From the NCBI GenBank assembly GCA_928724745.1, contig CAKMXJ010000008.1, positions 124,001 through 188,000 of the forward strand: DNA of 64,000 nucleotides, read 5' to 3'. Position numbers and translations under genes: made by a program. Source of the DNA: Anthracocystis setariae. Lineage: Eukaryota; Basidiomycota; Ustilaginomycetes; Ustilaginales; Ustilaginaceae. A model generated the notes under the pieces. That model did not search any database and was not told the origin of the DNA. It worked only from the letters and a program-made list of their open reading frames with translations. The first letter of the stretch is position 1. Every line of letters starts with the position of its first letter. Of the stretch, positions 10,887 through 24,003 are shown piece after piece.

Positions 10887-11966
10887 GTCTCACCCAAACG
10901 TGCTCCTCGTCCTCTTGCTTTGTCGAATTGCAAGGGTTTCCTTGTCCCCGTTCCCGCTTTTTTTTTTCCCCATTCATTCTGTTCGTTCGAGCTTCGACGT
11001 TTTCCTCTCCTGCTGCTATAGTCTGTTTTCGTTGCTATGCTCGCACCGCGCTCCGCTTCTGGCTGGATGCTGTGGCGGCCTTTCTTATTTTTTTTCTCTT
11101 TCGGTGGTTTCTTCTTTGTTTCCTTTGCTGTCTCTTGCATCGTTGACAAGTGTCGATGGGTTCGGTGAGGTGTGTGCTAGGTGATGGCTGGCTGTGCTAG
11201 TCTTTATCCCTTGGTCACATGGGTTTTGTACCACCGTCCTCAAAGGTTCGACCTTGTTGTCTCTTGTTCCCCCTCCTCGCTCCGCTCTAGTAGTGGGGGT
11301 GTTTTTTTTGTCGGCGCGGAAGTTTTTGAAAAGCGCATTATTTTTTTTTGTTTAGTTTTGCCCGGCTGGTTTCGAATTGAATCTCTTGTTACAGATCTGC
11401 GTGCGTGATGGGGGGGTGGGGGGGGTTGGAAGCAGTGTGGATCGAGTTGCAGTATGAGGAGGTGGTGAGGATGATGCGGGGTTTTGGGGTTTGCGGGGGG
11501 GGGGGGGGTTTTCGTACGAGTGAGTGTGACTGGAATGCGGTCTGTTTTCACGGTGCATTCTGCATTTTTCAGCCGGGGTAAAGGGCCAAAGGGTGTGGAG
11601 GGAAAGGGAGGATGTGCGCTCGAGGAGATGGGAAAAATGTAAAGGGCGCGCGACATTGCCGGAAACGGAGGACGGTCCTCTTGTAACCCGGAGCAAATGC
11701 CAAGCTTACCACCATCATCATCTTCTTCTTCTCCTTCTTCTTCTTCTTCTTCTTCGACTCGCTCGTTTTTGTCCGTATTTCGGGTAAGTCTGAAGTGTCG
11801 GTGGTAATGTGTGGAAGTGTAGGGAGAAAGACTCATATCCCTTTGCTGATTTTGGAAGCAGCTCTCTGGTCAACGTTTGTTTGCTAGCAGGTTTGATGTA
11901 ATAGACCGGTCAGGTATTCACGTTACGAATAGGATCCGATTGACCAGGTGTTGGTGATACGCAATC
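10887..11966. other. 3' flank of the membrane-protein gene / upstream of PMP24
   Basis: No gene is supported. T-rich 3'-UTR-like sequence (10960-11120), G-runs at 11409-11430 and 11497-11510, and a (TTC)n tract at 11726-11757 are visible. Confidence 0.45.
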
Positions 11967-12810
11967 ATGTCCGACATCGAAAAGCGACTAACGCAGATCG
12001 CGCTCAACCCAGCATACCATGACCTGTTCACCATCCTCAAAGTAAGTACCCTCCCCTTGCAAGCATCTGGTCACATCGTACTGATTGCTTCGTCGCCTTT
12101 TTGTACGGCGGTGGGGAAGAACAGGGTGCACGAAATGGACTGGTGTATGGTGCCAAGATCCGCTTCCCGCATGCGTTGGTCATGACCTTCCTGTTCGGCC
12201 GTGGCACGCCAAGAGAAAAACTCACCTTCATCTTGCGAGCCACCAAACAACACGCACTCAATCTTGGCACGTTTACACCACTCTACAAGTTGCTCACCAT
12301 CGTCCTGCGTCGCTTGCACGAGACCCTAGGTGGAGGAGGCGTAGTTCCACAATGGCACAGCCTTGTCGCCGGATTGGTCGGAGGCTACGTGGTTTTCGGC
12401 GAAAGGACACCGGTGAACGAACAGATCGTGCTGTATACGTCGAGTAGGATCATGGCAAGTTTCTTACCACGTGCAGAGACTGGGAAGGATTGGCCAGCGG
12501 GCAAGCCCAAGCCCACAGACAAGAGCTGGTTCGCCGCATATGCGACCATCACATGGGGCGTCGTCATGTGGTTGCACGAGTATAGGAGAGAGACAATTCA
12601 GTCCGGGATGGTCAACAGTATGGACTATTTGTACCATAATGCCGAAAAGTGGGATAGGTAAGTTGGATAAGCGAAACAGATGGCGATCCAAACGTTTCGG
12701 ATCGTCGATGGTTGCGTGGGCCGTACTGACATGCTGACGATCTGGGTTTTGGCTCTCGTGTGCTTTGTCGTGGTTCCAGCTTGCGCAACTTGTTCTGGCA
12801 TAACAAATAG
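11967..12810 (+). CDS. Peroxisomal membrane protein 4 (PMP24/PXMP4 family), three exons
   Basis: Exons 11967-12041, 12125-12657 and 12780-12810 give 212 residues, the same length as animal PXMP4. Intron 1 (GTAAGT...AACAG) joins LK to GARNGLVYGAKIRFPHALVM, the hallmark of this branch of the Tim17/Tim22/Tim23/PMP24 family. Intron 2 (AG|GTAAGT...TTCCAG) adds the final SLRNLFWHNK and avoids an early stop after ...AEKWDR. Also visible are GGYVVFGE and SMDYLYHNAEKWD, both matching conserved family positions. The protein is expected in the peroxisomal membrane with several short hydrophobic segments; its biochemical role is unsettled. Family assignment is confident; the tiny last exon is well supported by the frame and by the family's C-terminal pattern. 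Confidence 0.93.
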
Positions 12811-15162
12811 ATACATGCTCTCAAGGTTGGTCTTGTTGAAATTCGCATCTCCTTTCAGTTCTCGATGATGCTTGTGCAGTCTTGTCACTGTTCGGGGCTT
12901 GGTCTGTGGGGTGATGATGCTGCACTTGGATCTGTTCAGTTGGGTTTGATGAAGGGTTGTTGTGGAGTGGGCCTTTTGGTATCGTCTGTGTCGGTGGAGA
13001 GGCCTTGCCCAGATGGTTGGATGTTATGTCGATGCTGTTGCACATCATGCCTGCCGTTTTTGGCTTTCTCGTCCTCCTTTTTTTTTCTGTCTTTTTTCTG
13101 TTTTGATTGGATTAATTTTGTTGTCGAAAATGAAAGGGAAAGGGGAAAGGGAAAGGTCGCGGAGATGCGTCGATCCAATTTGGCGTGAGTGAGTGGGGCC
13201 AACCCCTAAATCTGGATTCGCGCTTACAGAGGTATCGCCCGCCATCGCAAGAGCGTTCTGTGGAGAAGGTTTTTCATCTGCACTCGATCTGCGGCTCGCA
13301 TATCGCGTCTCCTCTCATCTCCTCGTGTCGCTGTCTGTTCCGTGTTGTGTTTGCATATCGAGCTGCCGAACTACGATCGTCATGGATGCAAATGCTGCTG
13401 TTGACGTTGACGTTGCCGTGCCAGCCCGGGCGTTCAGTCAGGATACTGAACAGGAATGTACCGTACTACGCAAGCGAACACAGGGACCAAGGAAACTCGA
13501 CGTTGCAGCGACTTTTTCATCATTGCTGCGAGGATTGGGTTATCCTAGGCGAAAGGGGAAGCGGGGCCACCGCTGTTTCAAAAGTGAAAAGTGAAAAAAA
13601 AGTGTAGCGAGGGAAAGGAGATGTGCTGGCACAATTTGAGACACAACACCTTGTTATCGGTGGACGCCTTTGTCTGCCTCAAGTCGCCGTGGCAAGTGCG
13701 CATCGCAACCGCATCAAGCTAAAAGCGAAAACGAGGGGTGCAAGCAAGGAGCTAAAGTCGCTAGCGTCTGCTGTAGTCTTCATTCGGTCAACGTTTGCGC
13801 CCACCTGCCATGCCATGCCATGCCATGCCAACGGGGATGTCAGCCTTTGCGGGGCAGGTTGAGTTTGCAGCAACGGCGGCACAGTATTATAGCTACAGTA
13901 TTCAACTCAAAAGACGATCGGCAGCCTGCAGACAGAGAACAGCATGGTTTCGAAATGGTTGGTGGATTGGATTCGACGGGTACTGTCATGTCATGTCATG
14001 TCCTGTACAGTAAAGTACGGCCGGCATCTACAGTTCAGCCCAGATAGGATGGCTTAGTGAGAATGGGCGAGAGGCGGGCAGGGTTGCTTGCTTCTCCAAG
14101 CCACGGCGCAAAGCACGAGTGGGCTTCGCAGAGAGGCCGTGTGGTGTCGAGCCAAGGAGATGCAGCAGCAGTTGGTGGCGAAGGTCGGGCATGCAAAAGG
14201 TGCAAGCCGAGAATGCACATTTTCGGGCGGCGAACGTCGGACGGCAGACGAAGCGCGGCCAAGCCAACAAGCACCCCAAAAACCAAGGAAACCAAAACAA
14301 TGCTTCGGCGTGTACATCTGTCGGAATGAATGAATGAGTTGCTACATACAGTATTATAGTGTACAAGCTCAGTGCAGCCTGCAGCCGTGTGTGGGAGAAG
14401 AATGCACGCTTGCACGCACCGCAAGGCATTCATTCGCGCATCTGAGCAGCAGACGACGCGTCCGAACCCAACCAAAAGAAAAGAAGGAAAAAAAAAGAAA
14501 AAAAAAGAAAAAGTGCAACATGCATGCGCCATTCCAGCTGTCATTCTGAGACCAACTACAGTTTTACTGTATTGTATTGTATTGTATTGTATCCCTTTGA
14601 GCCAACAGCACATTGCATGCAGTCCATTCGAGTGCCATGAGACTGACTTGGCGTCCGCGTTTTTGCATTCTCTTTTTGTGTGTTGGTTCAATTCAGGGGT
14701 TTCGACGAGAGACAATGAGAGAGAAAGAGAGAGAGAAAGAGAGAGGGCTGCTCTAAACTGAGCGTAAAGGTAACTGTAAAGTGGATCGCTGCCATTCAGT
14801 CGCTTTACCTTTCCCTTCATCTCATTTCACCCTCCTCACCATTCACCTCCTTCATCTCATCTCATCTCTATCTCCCAAAACGCATTCTCCCCCACCTTCC
14901 CTCACATACTCCCCACACTCTCGAAATTCAGCGGCTGGCACGTTGATACTCGTTCACTCCCCCTTACTGCCTTGCTTCCATCTCTCTGCATTCAACACCG
15001 ACATTGCAAACCACTCCACTTGATTTGACCGACCTCCAAACAGTCAAACATACACACACACACACACACACTCTCTTGTCATCTCGAGATCGTCTATCCT
15101 AGATTTTATTGTCGCGCGTCGTGACTGCTTCATCCTCGATCACATCCATACAGTAGCCCACC
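12811..15162. other. Intergenic region, 2.35 kb, repeat-bearing
   Basis: No credible coding sequence. It contains period-5 tandem repeats: (TGCCA)5 at 13806-13830, (TCATG)3 at 13986-14000 and (ATTGT)4 at 14571-14590. It also holds a GAAAGGG-type purine tract at 13131-13160, an (AGAG)n tract at 14713-14745 and (CA)n at 15050-15071. The pyrimidine-rich end (14800-15160) is probably the leader of the next gene. Confidence 0.5.
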
Positions 15163-17430
15163 ATGTCAGCTCAACCAAACGCACCGCGTATGCGCCGTCA
15201 CAAGCGTCGCATCAACGATGATGGTTCCGAGCTTGCCCACGCCGTACGCGACTTTATCGATCAACACTCCGGCGACGAGCACGACCACCTCTATGCACGT
15301 CAGGCAGACGGCGCCAATGGCATCGGTCCCGGCGGCAGTAATACCGGCAACCAAGCTCCTCCTCTGGGCGGAGGCGGAGGTATCTTCGGTCTCGGCAACG
15401 GCAACGGTAATGGCAATGGCAACGCCAATACCGTCACCACGCCTACTTACACCCGCGGCAATGGCAACGGCAACGGCATCGGCAATCAGGCCACCCCAAC
15501 CACCTCTACATCCACACCTATCCGCAACCTCTACACCTCCGAACCCACCACCACATCCACCACGCCGTTTTTGGACAGCATCTTCAACGCCTTGACCGCC
15601 ACTTCCACAAGCATCACAAGCACCACCACCACCTCCAGCTCCACCAGCACCACTACCACTTCCACCACTTCCTCCACCCCCTCCACCACTTCGACATCTA
15701 CCCGTTCCTCCACCACCAGTGCTCTTCCGGTTAGTAGCCCTTCTCCAACGCAAACAGGTACACAGAACAGGCAAACGGGCGACTCGCACACAGGCGGTGA
15801 CGACGACGACGACGACGACGACGACGCTTCTTCTTCTTCTTCGGTTGGTTTTCAATTTTGTTGGTCCCCATCCATGTATTCCATTGTTTGCTTTCCATTC
15901 CCTGTTGCTTCCTCTCACTTGTCCACGATTACCCTTCATTTGCGCTTACAGCGCATACATTGTTCACGGCCTTTCATTGGCTCCTGTATCTCTCATCACT
16001 CATAATCCGCTTCTATACCCAGTCGACCCGCTCAACCTTAAACCCACACCCGATCTCCTCTCGTCACCCTGCAAGAATCCACCTCAAGACCCTCAACCTA
16101 CCCTGTCACACTCACCCCTCCTTCTTCTCTTGCCTCCCCCGCTGACAAGCGACCACGATTCACTGACACAGTATCTTTGCTCTTATTCTTGCAACAGACT
16201 TTGGCAACGCAGACCTTTTTCACGGCCACCGCCTTCGTCACCTCCACCCCCACCTACAGCATGCCATCCATCACCGCGTCCTCCACACCCAAGTCCACCA
16301 CTTCGTCTGCCGGTCCTATCATCGGCATTGTCGCAGGTGCGCTCGTCGGTGTCGTTGTTCTCTCTGGTCTCGTCGGCTTCCTGTTCAAAAAGTACAAGAA
16401 CAAGGAGGACCCGTACGAGGCCAACCCCTTCGATCGCGACGAGTTCCAGCGTCACTCTGCCATGATCCCCGACCACTTTGACTCGGACATTGGTCACGGC
16501 GGTTCGGGCATGTCGCCCGAAATGTCGGAACAGTATCAGTACCACAACTTTGGTCCTCAGTACGAGTCTGGTATCTCGGCCGGTGCGGCTGGTGCCATGA
16601 CCGCCATGGCTGCTCACAATGAGAACGGCGGTCCTCGTCCTCCCACCATGTTTGCCAAGCATGCCGCCGGTATTCAGCACAGCCAGCCTCAGGTGGGTGG
16701 CTACTACCCAGACGGTGACTTTGCCAATCAGATGCCTCCCATGCCGCCTCACCCGGATTACCCTGCTCCGCCCATGGCCGCTTTCGCCAACCATCCCGCC
16801 GAGCAGCAGCAGCAGCAGCACCAGTACCTGGAAGAACCTGGATTCGGTCAGCAACGCGCCATCTCGCCCGCGCCCCAACTTCCGCCCCTTGCCGCCTTTG
16901 GTGGTGACCCGTACTCGATCGCCGGTGTTGGACATGGACAGCCGCAAGCTCAGAACGTTGCCAACCCATATGCTCATCTGGACCGCGCTCATGGCCCACC
17001 CATGATGGGAGGATTCCAACCGGGCGCCGTGGTTCCGCACCCGCACTCTGGTTCCGATGGCAGAGGATCGCCTGACGGCCACGACACTGCAGGCAGGCCC
17101 GGCACGAGCGAGGCAAGGTCCGGTACACCGGAGCTGCCCAACGTTCAGCAGAGCTACCCAACGCATCCCGAGCATGACATGGATGGTGCGATGAGTAACC
17201 CGTTTGAAGCGCCCGCGCCTCACCCACAGCCACAGCAGCAGTTTGAGCAATCGTACGATCAGCATCCTCAGCATCCTCAGCAGCAGCAGCAGCAGCAGCA
17301 GCAACAGTGGCAGGTGAGGAACCTCACACCACAGGCTGGAAACGGTCAACATGTTTCTGCAGGCCAGAGACCCGTTTCCACCGCAAGCAGCTTGGCTGAT
17401 CACGAGGATGCGTACGGAGGCGTTTACTAG
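15163..17430 (+). CDS. Mucin-like single-pass membrane protein with Pro/Gln-rich cytoplasmic tail, two exons
   Basis: Proposed exons 15163-15729 and 16198-17430 (599 residues). The acceptor at 16197 has a good branch site (CACTGAC) and pyrimidine tract; the donor CCG|GTTAGT is the best in phase, but GTACAC or GTTGGT nearby cannot be excluded. The N-terminus has no signal peptide: it is Arg/His-rich (RMRRHKRR) and ends in LYARQ near residue 48, followed by Gly-Asn repeats and a Ser/Thr mucin-like stretch (about 100-225). A single helix (about 229-252, GPIIGIVAGALVGVVVLSGL) precedes KKYKNKEDPYEANPFDRDEF and a tail of about 340 residues with polyglutamine runs. The layout resembles fungal wall-stress sensors or signalling mucins, but the family is not recognised. 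The start has a strong CACCATGTC context. Confidence 0.78.
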
Positions 17431-17725
17431 ATCTGTTGAGCTCTCTCTCTCTCTCTCCGCCAACTCCGGATTTTCGTAAATATAGGGTTGGGCCGGAACC
17501 TCGTCACTTTCATTTTCGCTTTTGGTTTTTGGATGACTTAAATTGGTTGGATTCTCCCCAACTTGTTTTTTTTTTATAATTTTTTGGAATGAAGACATCC
17601 GCAGCTTTAGGGTTTTGATCACACGATCGAAGCGGTGTGTGTGTGTGAGGATGTAAATTGCAAGCGAGCGAGCACTGTGGGAGGTATGATGGGTGTAGAC
17701 AAAGGGAAGAGTGGGATTGGGGAAG

Positions 17726-18736
17726 TTACCAATTGGCGAGGGCATGTTTTGTGAGTGGTTCAGATTCGTGTTCGTATTCGATTTCGATTTGGGGGCCTTT
17801 CTTGGGTTTCTTTTTGTTGGTTTGGGGTTTTGAGGAGGAGGAGGAGGAGGAGGGGTGGGGTTTGCGTTTGGTCGAAGACGGTTGGTCGTCGTTGGAGTCG
17901 GCGTCGTCGGAATCGGAAGCCAAGTCGATCGAGTTACCGTCCGAGTCGTAAAGATCTTCAAGATCATCCTCATCATCCTCATCATCATCGTCTTCATCGT
18001 CGTCGGAAACAAACTCTCTATCACCTACACCTTGCTCATCCTCAAACTCCTGTTCCATCATGCGATCCATCTCGTCGATATCCTCCTCCAACTCTTCCTC
18101 CGACTCTTCATCCTCCAACTCCAACCCATCCTGCTGCGCCGCCCTATTCCGATTCTCAAGCACCTGCATCCACACATCCTCGTTCACATTCAACGGTGCA
18201 TCCCCATACGCACCGCTCTTCAACCTCTCCAACAACTCCTTCTCAATACTCTTCTCCAACCTCGCCGCCTTCATCGCCTTGATCTCCCTAGTCTGTTCTC
18301 GTCGCTCCGTCTTCTTCTTGATCGCCACCAACTGCGGTTGTTCCTCCTCCTTCAACTTGATGCGACGCAGCTTGATCAGATACTGCGTAAGTTTGGTGAG
18401 ACGTTGTTTGGCCTTGTGCGTGATGAACTTGGGCCAGTAGATGAGTTCCTTGTCGATCTGTTCGAGTGCCCTCGAGTAGTTGTTGGACAGCTTGATGCGT
18501 TCCCATTGTCGTTTGGGTGAATGGGCTCGTTCGGCGGTTTTCACGTAGAGGTAGACGATGCCTTGGCGTTCGCGCACTGTGGCATAACGAGAGTTGGCCA
18601 GCGGACACGATTGCCGATTGCACAAGCCGGTCAGGTTGTATTCATTCCGACAAAAGGTCGAGTGCGTCTTGGACTTGATCTTGTACGAGCAGAACTCGTG
18701 CCCGATGATCGTCCAGATCACATCGTCCGACTGCAT
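17726..18736 (-). CDS. MAK16: MAK16 homologue, 60S ribosome biogenesis
   Basis: 336 residues, one exon. It begins [20 protein letters not shown] and contains [20 protein letters not shown], the Mak16 signature, with four probable zinc-binding cysteines (C16, C29, C39, C44). [38 protein letters not shown] and [20 protein letters not shown] also match the family. An acidic tract (about residues 210-290) and a lysine/serine tail follow. Mak16 works with Rpf1 in early pre-60S particles in the nucleolus. The start at 18736 gives the conserved N-terminus. It converges with the 15.2-kb membrane-protein gene, about 300 bp apart. Together with NOP12 it is the second 60S assembly factor here. Confidence 0.96.
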   Translation of the reverse strand: MQSDDVIWTIIGHEFCSYKIKSKTHSTFCRNEYNLTGLCNRQSCPLANSRYATVRERQGIVYLYVKTAERAHSPKRQWERIKLSNNYSRALEQIDKELIYWPKFITHKAKQRLTKLTQYLIKLRRIKLKEEEQPQLVAIKKKTERREQTREIKAMKAARLEKSIEKELLERLKSGAYGDAPLNVNEDVWMQVLENRNRAAQQDGLELEDEESEEELEEDIDEMDRMMEQEFEDEQGVGDREFVSDDDEDDDDEDDEDDLEDLYDSDGNSIDLASDSDDADSNDDQPSSTKRKPHPSSSSSSSKPQTNKKKPKKGPQIEIEYEHESEPLTKHALANW

Positions 18737-19134
18737 CGTGTCCGAATTTGCAAACTAGGTCCAAGATAGTTGCAAGTTTGAGGATTCGTGGCAGGGTTGA
18801 GCCGCAGGCGTTTTACGTTGGGTGGTCCTCCAGATTTCGGGAGTGGCAGTCGAGCTTGGCGGTAAAGTCGTGGGTTTGTGTTGGAGGCGAGTTGAACGGA
18901 TGCCTTTGCGGTGGTGTGCGAGCACGATAGCTGGCGTGTGAGAGTAAAAGGTGTGATGAGCAGGATGATACGTGTGAGTGAGAAAGGTGCAGAGCCCGTG
19001 GGATGCGAAGAAACGAGGGTCCGGCTGACAGAGTTTCGAGAAATTTCAACAAGACGCTGCCGGCTGCACTCTAAAAATTTCACATACCTAAGCCAGAAAA
19101 AAAATAATAATCCCACCCCATCACGTGCTGCTCC

Positions 19135-19165
<31 letters not shown>

Positions 19166-22100
19166 GGGTTCTTTCGGAAATTTATACGCAAGTGTTAGAC
19201 CTACCGCACGCTGGGTCGTTGGCTGTATTCAGTAGACGGCGTAACACTGTAAAAGCTGAAAAGTTTCCAGACCCGAGGTGAAAACGTTGTTGTCCAGCAT
19301 CCATCGAATCGTTTGCATGCCAACCAAATAGAAACAAACAACAATGCTTGCCAGTACGGCAAAGAGCCTGTCTGTGCACTCGTCATCTCATCTCGCCTTC
19401 TTTGCGTATTGGTGAATACTAGCTTCGGTCCCAGATCGGCGGGTCAGCTCCATTTCCAGCGAGATCCAGTGCCTGTTTGAGTTGGGCGATGAGGTGACCG
19501 ATGGCCGACGATCGCAACGCAAGATGGCATCCCATCGAGGCAACACCAGAGGCTACAGACGGGCTTGAGCATATGGCGGAGCACCAATCCGAAAACAGCT
19601 CGCATGCATGATATCCGTTTTGGATGCAACGTAATCTAAGCGAGAAGAAGCGTCCATGCCCATGGGCTCATCAAACAACCATCGCTTTCAAATCCGCAAC
19701 ACTGCCCGCACACCATCAACAAGCCAGACCAATCCTGTGTACGAGCTCAGTCCTGCCCTTCAACACCACAATGTTCCAGTTCCAACGTTCCAACGCTGTT
19801 TATGCGTCCGATACGAAAGCGAAAAGCAATAATTATAGGATGTTTTGAATCTCCGCGCCCAACTGGAATTACATAATCACAATCACAATCACAATCACAA
19901 TGCTGCACTGCACTGCATTCCGAGCCCGACTCTGCTGGCAAGCTACTGCAGCATGAATTGTGGACATGTGGTCTCGGAGTCGGCGCTCGCTTGCGGGTTT
20001 GATTCACCCGGACAGAGGTTTGGGGCTTGACTGCGGGGGATTAGCTTCTTGAAACGACATGATTGTTCTTTTGTTGGGGGTTTTTTTTTTTATTCGTGCT
20101 GGAGTTGATACGATGCGCACCACGGCGTGAGAAAGTTTCGTTTTCCTGTCGGTTTGAGTGCCTTTTTCAACTCCGAAGCTCAGAATGCTGCACAACTGAC
20201 GATTACTGGACTGTACCTGCTTCGCCATTTGCAACCAACAACGTCCTCCCAGGCCGATACTGTATTGTTGTTCACTACAATGCGAACAAGCTCGACTGAA
20301 CCGCGACCAAGACCAAACCATCCTTCTTGACGCTTCGAAAAAGAGGCAGCAGTGGTTCCGGGCCTCATCCTCCGCGGGCTTGGTCACTCTCTGACTCTGA
20401 AATTGTGACTAACCTCACCGCTCAAGGCAGTTGAGTTCGATCGGCTCCTCCGGCGTGCACATCCTTCTCAGCTGATCGACAAAGCACAGATTCAGCGCAA
20501 ATCAAAACACTTGTCGATGCACTGCAATCTCATCCCCATTTGACTTTGACTTCAGCCGGCTTTCGATTCCAATATACTGTATCAATAAGTCAACCCAACG
20601 GGAAAGCAATGCAGGTCTTACTTGAATCCTCTCTCCTCTCCACTCATTACAAGATGCGTTGGAACTTTTTAAATTTACAGTAAAAAGAATGACAGAGAGG
20701 GTCAAACGCTGGACGTTGGATGATCTTCAGGTCTTTGGGATCTGCAAGCTTACCAGAGAAACGAAAGACTTTCCACATCCTGGAAGTGGGCAAGCTCGCA
20801 TGCAAATTGAAGCTAGGAGGATCCAGTAGCAGATTTCACTCGACTGGATTTGGACGGACCAGATGCGGCCGAAGCCAAGGACGAGGAGGAAAAAAAGGGG
20901 GAGGGGCGGGGAGGGGAAGGAGTGGGGGCCAATGACTGAATCACTGTCTGAAGGGTTTCAATTTGGTGCTTGGGTCCGGATTCTCGCGTGCTTCGGATTG
21001 CAGTCGTATCAGAGCAGTGCAGTGCTGTGATGAGGTTATTGGACGCAAGAGGGGATCGAGCTGCGAGAGGAGGAGTTGGAGCGTCGGGCAGCGAAAGGGG
21101 CTTTGATTGACAGCTCGCTTACGGCGAACGGCGGGTTCCAGCCATGCACCTTTTTTTTTTCTGGAAAAAATACACTACTACCCTGCAATTAAATTAGATT
21201 AAATTGCACATCTTCTCCAATCCAATTAGAAGGCCACTTGAGCCTCTGTTCAATCGCAGTGAGTAGAGATGGTGTAGTAGTTTTCAAGGTCGAATGAGGC
21301 TGCCATGTTGTGCATCTTCTGACCCTGCTGCGAGGACAGTGAATGAGATTGTGGTTTACCCGTTTAGCGTGCCGTCGTCTCAACGCGGGTGTACCACAGC
21401 GCGTGCGCTGAGAGAACCATGCAGATACCGCCAAAAATAATCTCGCTTCCACAAAAACACGAGGAATTTCCTGCTTCTCAACGGCTCGGGGCGGAGCCCG
21501 CGTCTGATCGATTTGATTTTTTTTCCCTCGCCGCAAGAGAAATCCCCTCCTTTTTGGACCAAAGCTTGTGCAATCTGTCGTCCGCCGGACTTGGACGATC
21601 TTGCTCACCTCGACGAGGTCGAAAAACAATGGACTGAATCCAGGGAAGATAGCCACGTTCACGGTAAAGTTGAGTTCCCATGCAGTGAGCGTTAGTTGCC
21701 ACAGTAGAGTTTGGCACTAGGAGCAAAATCGATGAACAAAAGAAAGCCGCCACCATACAATACACTGGACCCGAGTTTGAGTGTTTGCCTTTTTTGCAAC
21801 TCGCAGGAAGCTACAGAGTATTATAAGCTGGCTGGTTGAATATTATATGGTCACCACGCACACAATGTGGTGATGTATCGTACTGTATTGTACTGCACAA
21901 TCCTTTGGGATAGAAGCTCTGAGATGAAACAGCTGCTAGAGAGTCTTTGTGGTTGCAACGCAAATCGAGTGGCGTGGAAAATCCACGTTTGGGATGGAAG
22001 CCAGGCAGGGATATTCGACGGATCGAGGCAAATTTTGGCCTTTTTTTTCTTTTCGTTTTCTAAGACAACGCGCAACGGGGCAAACGTTGGTTTGCGGCTT

Positions 22101-24003
22101 AGTTGCCGAAAGCTCCCATGGCCAGACAAAGGGAACCAATTCATGCAGCTGCACTGCTGAAATAATTGATCAACTGAATTCTAGCGCAGGTACAGTACAG
22201 AACGGTACAGCATCGCACTGCAAAGGTCATGGTGGATGCTACGACCTCGTTTGCGTCGCGTGGTGCAACAACAGTGTAGTAACTAAACCATCTCGTTGTT
22301 GCGATGGTTGTGGTTGTTGGTGTTGGTGTTGTTGCTGCTGCAGATCCAAATCAACCGCGACGCACAGAGACGGAGCGTGCACGCTCGAATTTTTCCAACT
22401 GCGCACACAGACACAGACAGGCTCAGGGTCTTCGATCGTGGCGAGCAAAAGGCTAGAATTTCAGCATCGCAGCAGTTGGCCACTCTTTCTGTTTGACCCT
22501 CCAGTAACAGTATCTTGCGTCGATCGGATGCGCCTTGGCGGTTGTCATCACTTCCGCCCTACTCTATTGAAACTATTAGCTCGCTGAGCTGCTAACATGT
22601 ACAGCTCTGTAATGTACTATACGAAAGGACAACATTTGAGCAATATCGAGACAAGAATGAGAACAAAGGTTCCTCGCAGTGGCCACTGTGGCTATACTGT
22701 ACAGTGGGATGGTGGGTAAGTGGCGGTAGCGCAGGGCGAATTAGGCGAGGGCGAAATGACAGGCAAAATGCCACCTGGAGCGGGCATTTGTCCAATTCCA
22801 CGTTTGAGCCACCGGCAGAGGGTTCAATCGATGCATGAGCAGACAGGGCAAAGTGGGTTAGCCATGAACCCACACACACGCGTAGAGCGGCTTGCAGTGG
22901 CTGAGTGGCTGGCTGGCTGACTAGCTGGCTAGCTTGATTTGAATTTGGCTCCGCTCGACTCGGCGTGCTTTGATAACCTCGGCAAGATTGCACAATCCAC
23001 GGGCGATTTTTTTTTTCTCCCTTTTAATTTTTTTTGTCCCGCTTCTTCCTTATTTGGCCGCATCCACGAGGCAATGCAACGGTGCAAAAGTGAAGTCGCG
23101 CCAAAAACCGAGAAAAAAAGAATTTGCGATGAGTGAGTGAGTGAGGGTGGGAGGGAGGCAGTGTATGAGTGACTGGATTCGGGCATAAAAATTAGTAGTG
23201 AGTAAAAATTGAAGATGGCCCAGATCCAGTCACTCGCTTGGCCAAAAGGCCAAACTCCGCGCAGAATCGGCTGCTTCGAGACTGCATCAGCCGCCCTTTC
23301 TCGCCTCCCCCCACGCGTTGAGCCTACAATTCGACTGTGTGTAGTTTTCCTGAAGCAGGACATATTCACTTTGTATGCGTTCAATCGCACCATCCGTCAT
23401 TAGACGCCAGAGATACTGACCGTTCCTTTCTAAAATTCAACCAGCCAACCAACCAGCCAATCCTACCAACGGACCGACCGACGCAATCACCTTCATCGTC
23501 TCCTCCCTATCTCTCACACTCACACTCACACTCACACTCACACTCACACTCACACTCACTAACACTTATACTTTCTCTCACTCACACACACATTCGCAAT
23601 CGCAATCGCAGTTGTTCCGGTCCATCACCAACCAACAATCCTTCCAGCCATCTACGATCTCTGTTTCTCTCTGTTTCTCTCTTCATCTCCCTCTCTGTGA
23701 ACCTGTTCGCATCGACTTGGGCATCGCACATCGTATTATCGGATCATAGCGATAACCGCAGACACCCCGTTCGAGCGTTTTGCATATCACGAATCGGCTC
23801 GCATCCGTCTGGCATCCGCTTGTCCATTTTGCAATGCTTGCGCTCTCATCCAACGTCTAAACCGCTATCGCAGCGTTTCCGTCCCTCTTTCGCTTGGGCC
23901 GATTGCTTTGCTCTTGGCAGCTGCATTGGGCCTCGGTCGATCCTCAGGACCTACTCACCCATCACGCTGACAGCACCAGCTCTTCAGCATCATCTCCATC
24001 ACC
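18737..24003. other. 5.3-kb region without a convincing gene
   Basis: Open frames here are short, cysteine- or arginine-rich and overlap on both strands, which looks like chance. No tRNA or 5S rRNA was recognised. Visible features are a 29-T run (19137-19165), a CACAAT hexamer repeat (about 19875-19902), TACTGTA-type motifs near 21880, 22190 and 22695, and (CACACT)n at about 23511-23560. The last part (23400-24003) is pyrimidine-rich and probably the leader of the 24-kb gene. Confidence 0.5.
19137..19165. repeat. Poly-T tract of 29 bases
   Basis: An uninterrupted run of 29 T, about 400 bp upstream of the MAK16 start. It could be a nucleosome-excluding promoter element or, read on the minus strand, a poly-A tail remnant. 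No retroelement coding sequence is attached. Confidence 0.85.

Noticed and set aside
16183..18024. 613-codon minus-strand frame across the end of the membrane gene and into MAK16
   Set aside because: It overlaps MAK16 in another frame, with repeat-derived poly-Leu and poly-Pro runs; not a real protein.
21949..22587. 212-codon cysteine-rich frame that could be taken for an effector
   Set aside because: The cysteine run comes from a TGT/TGC simple repeat; there is no signal peptide and no promoter-like context.
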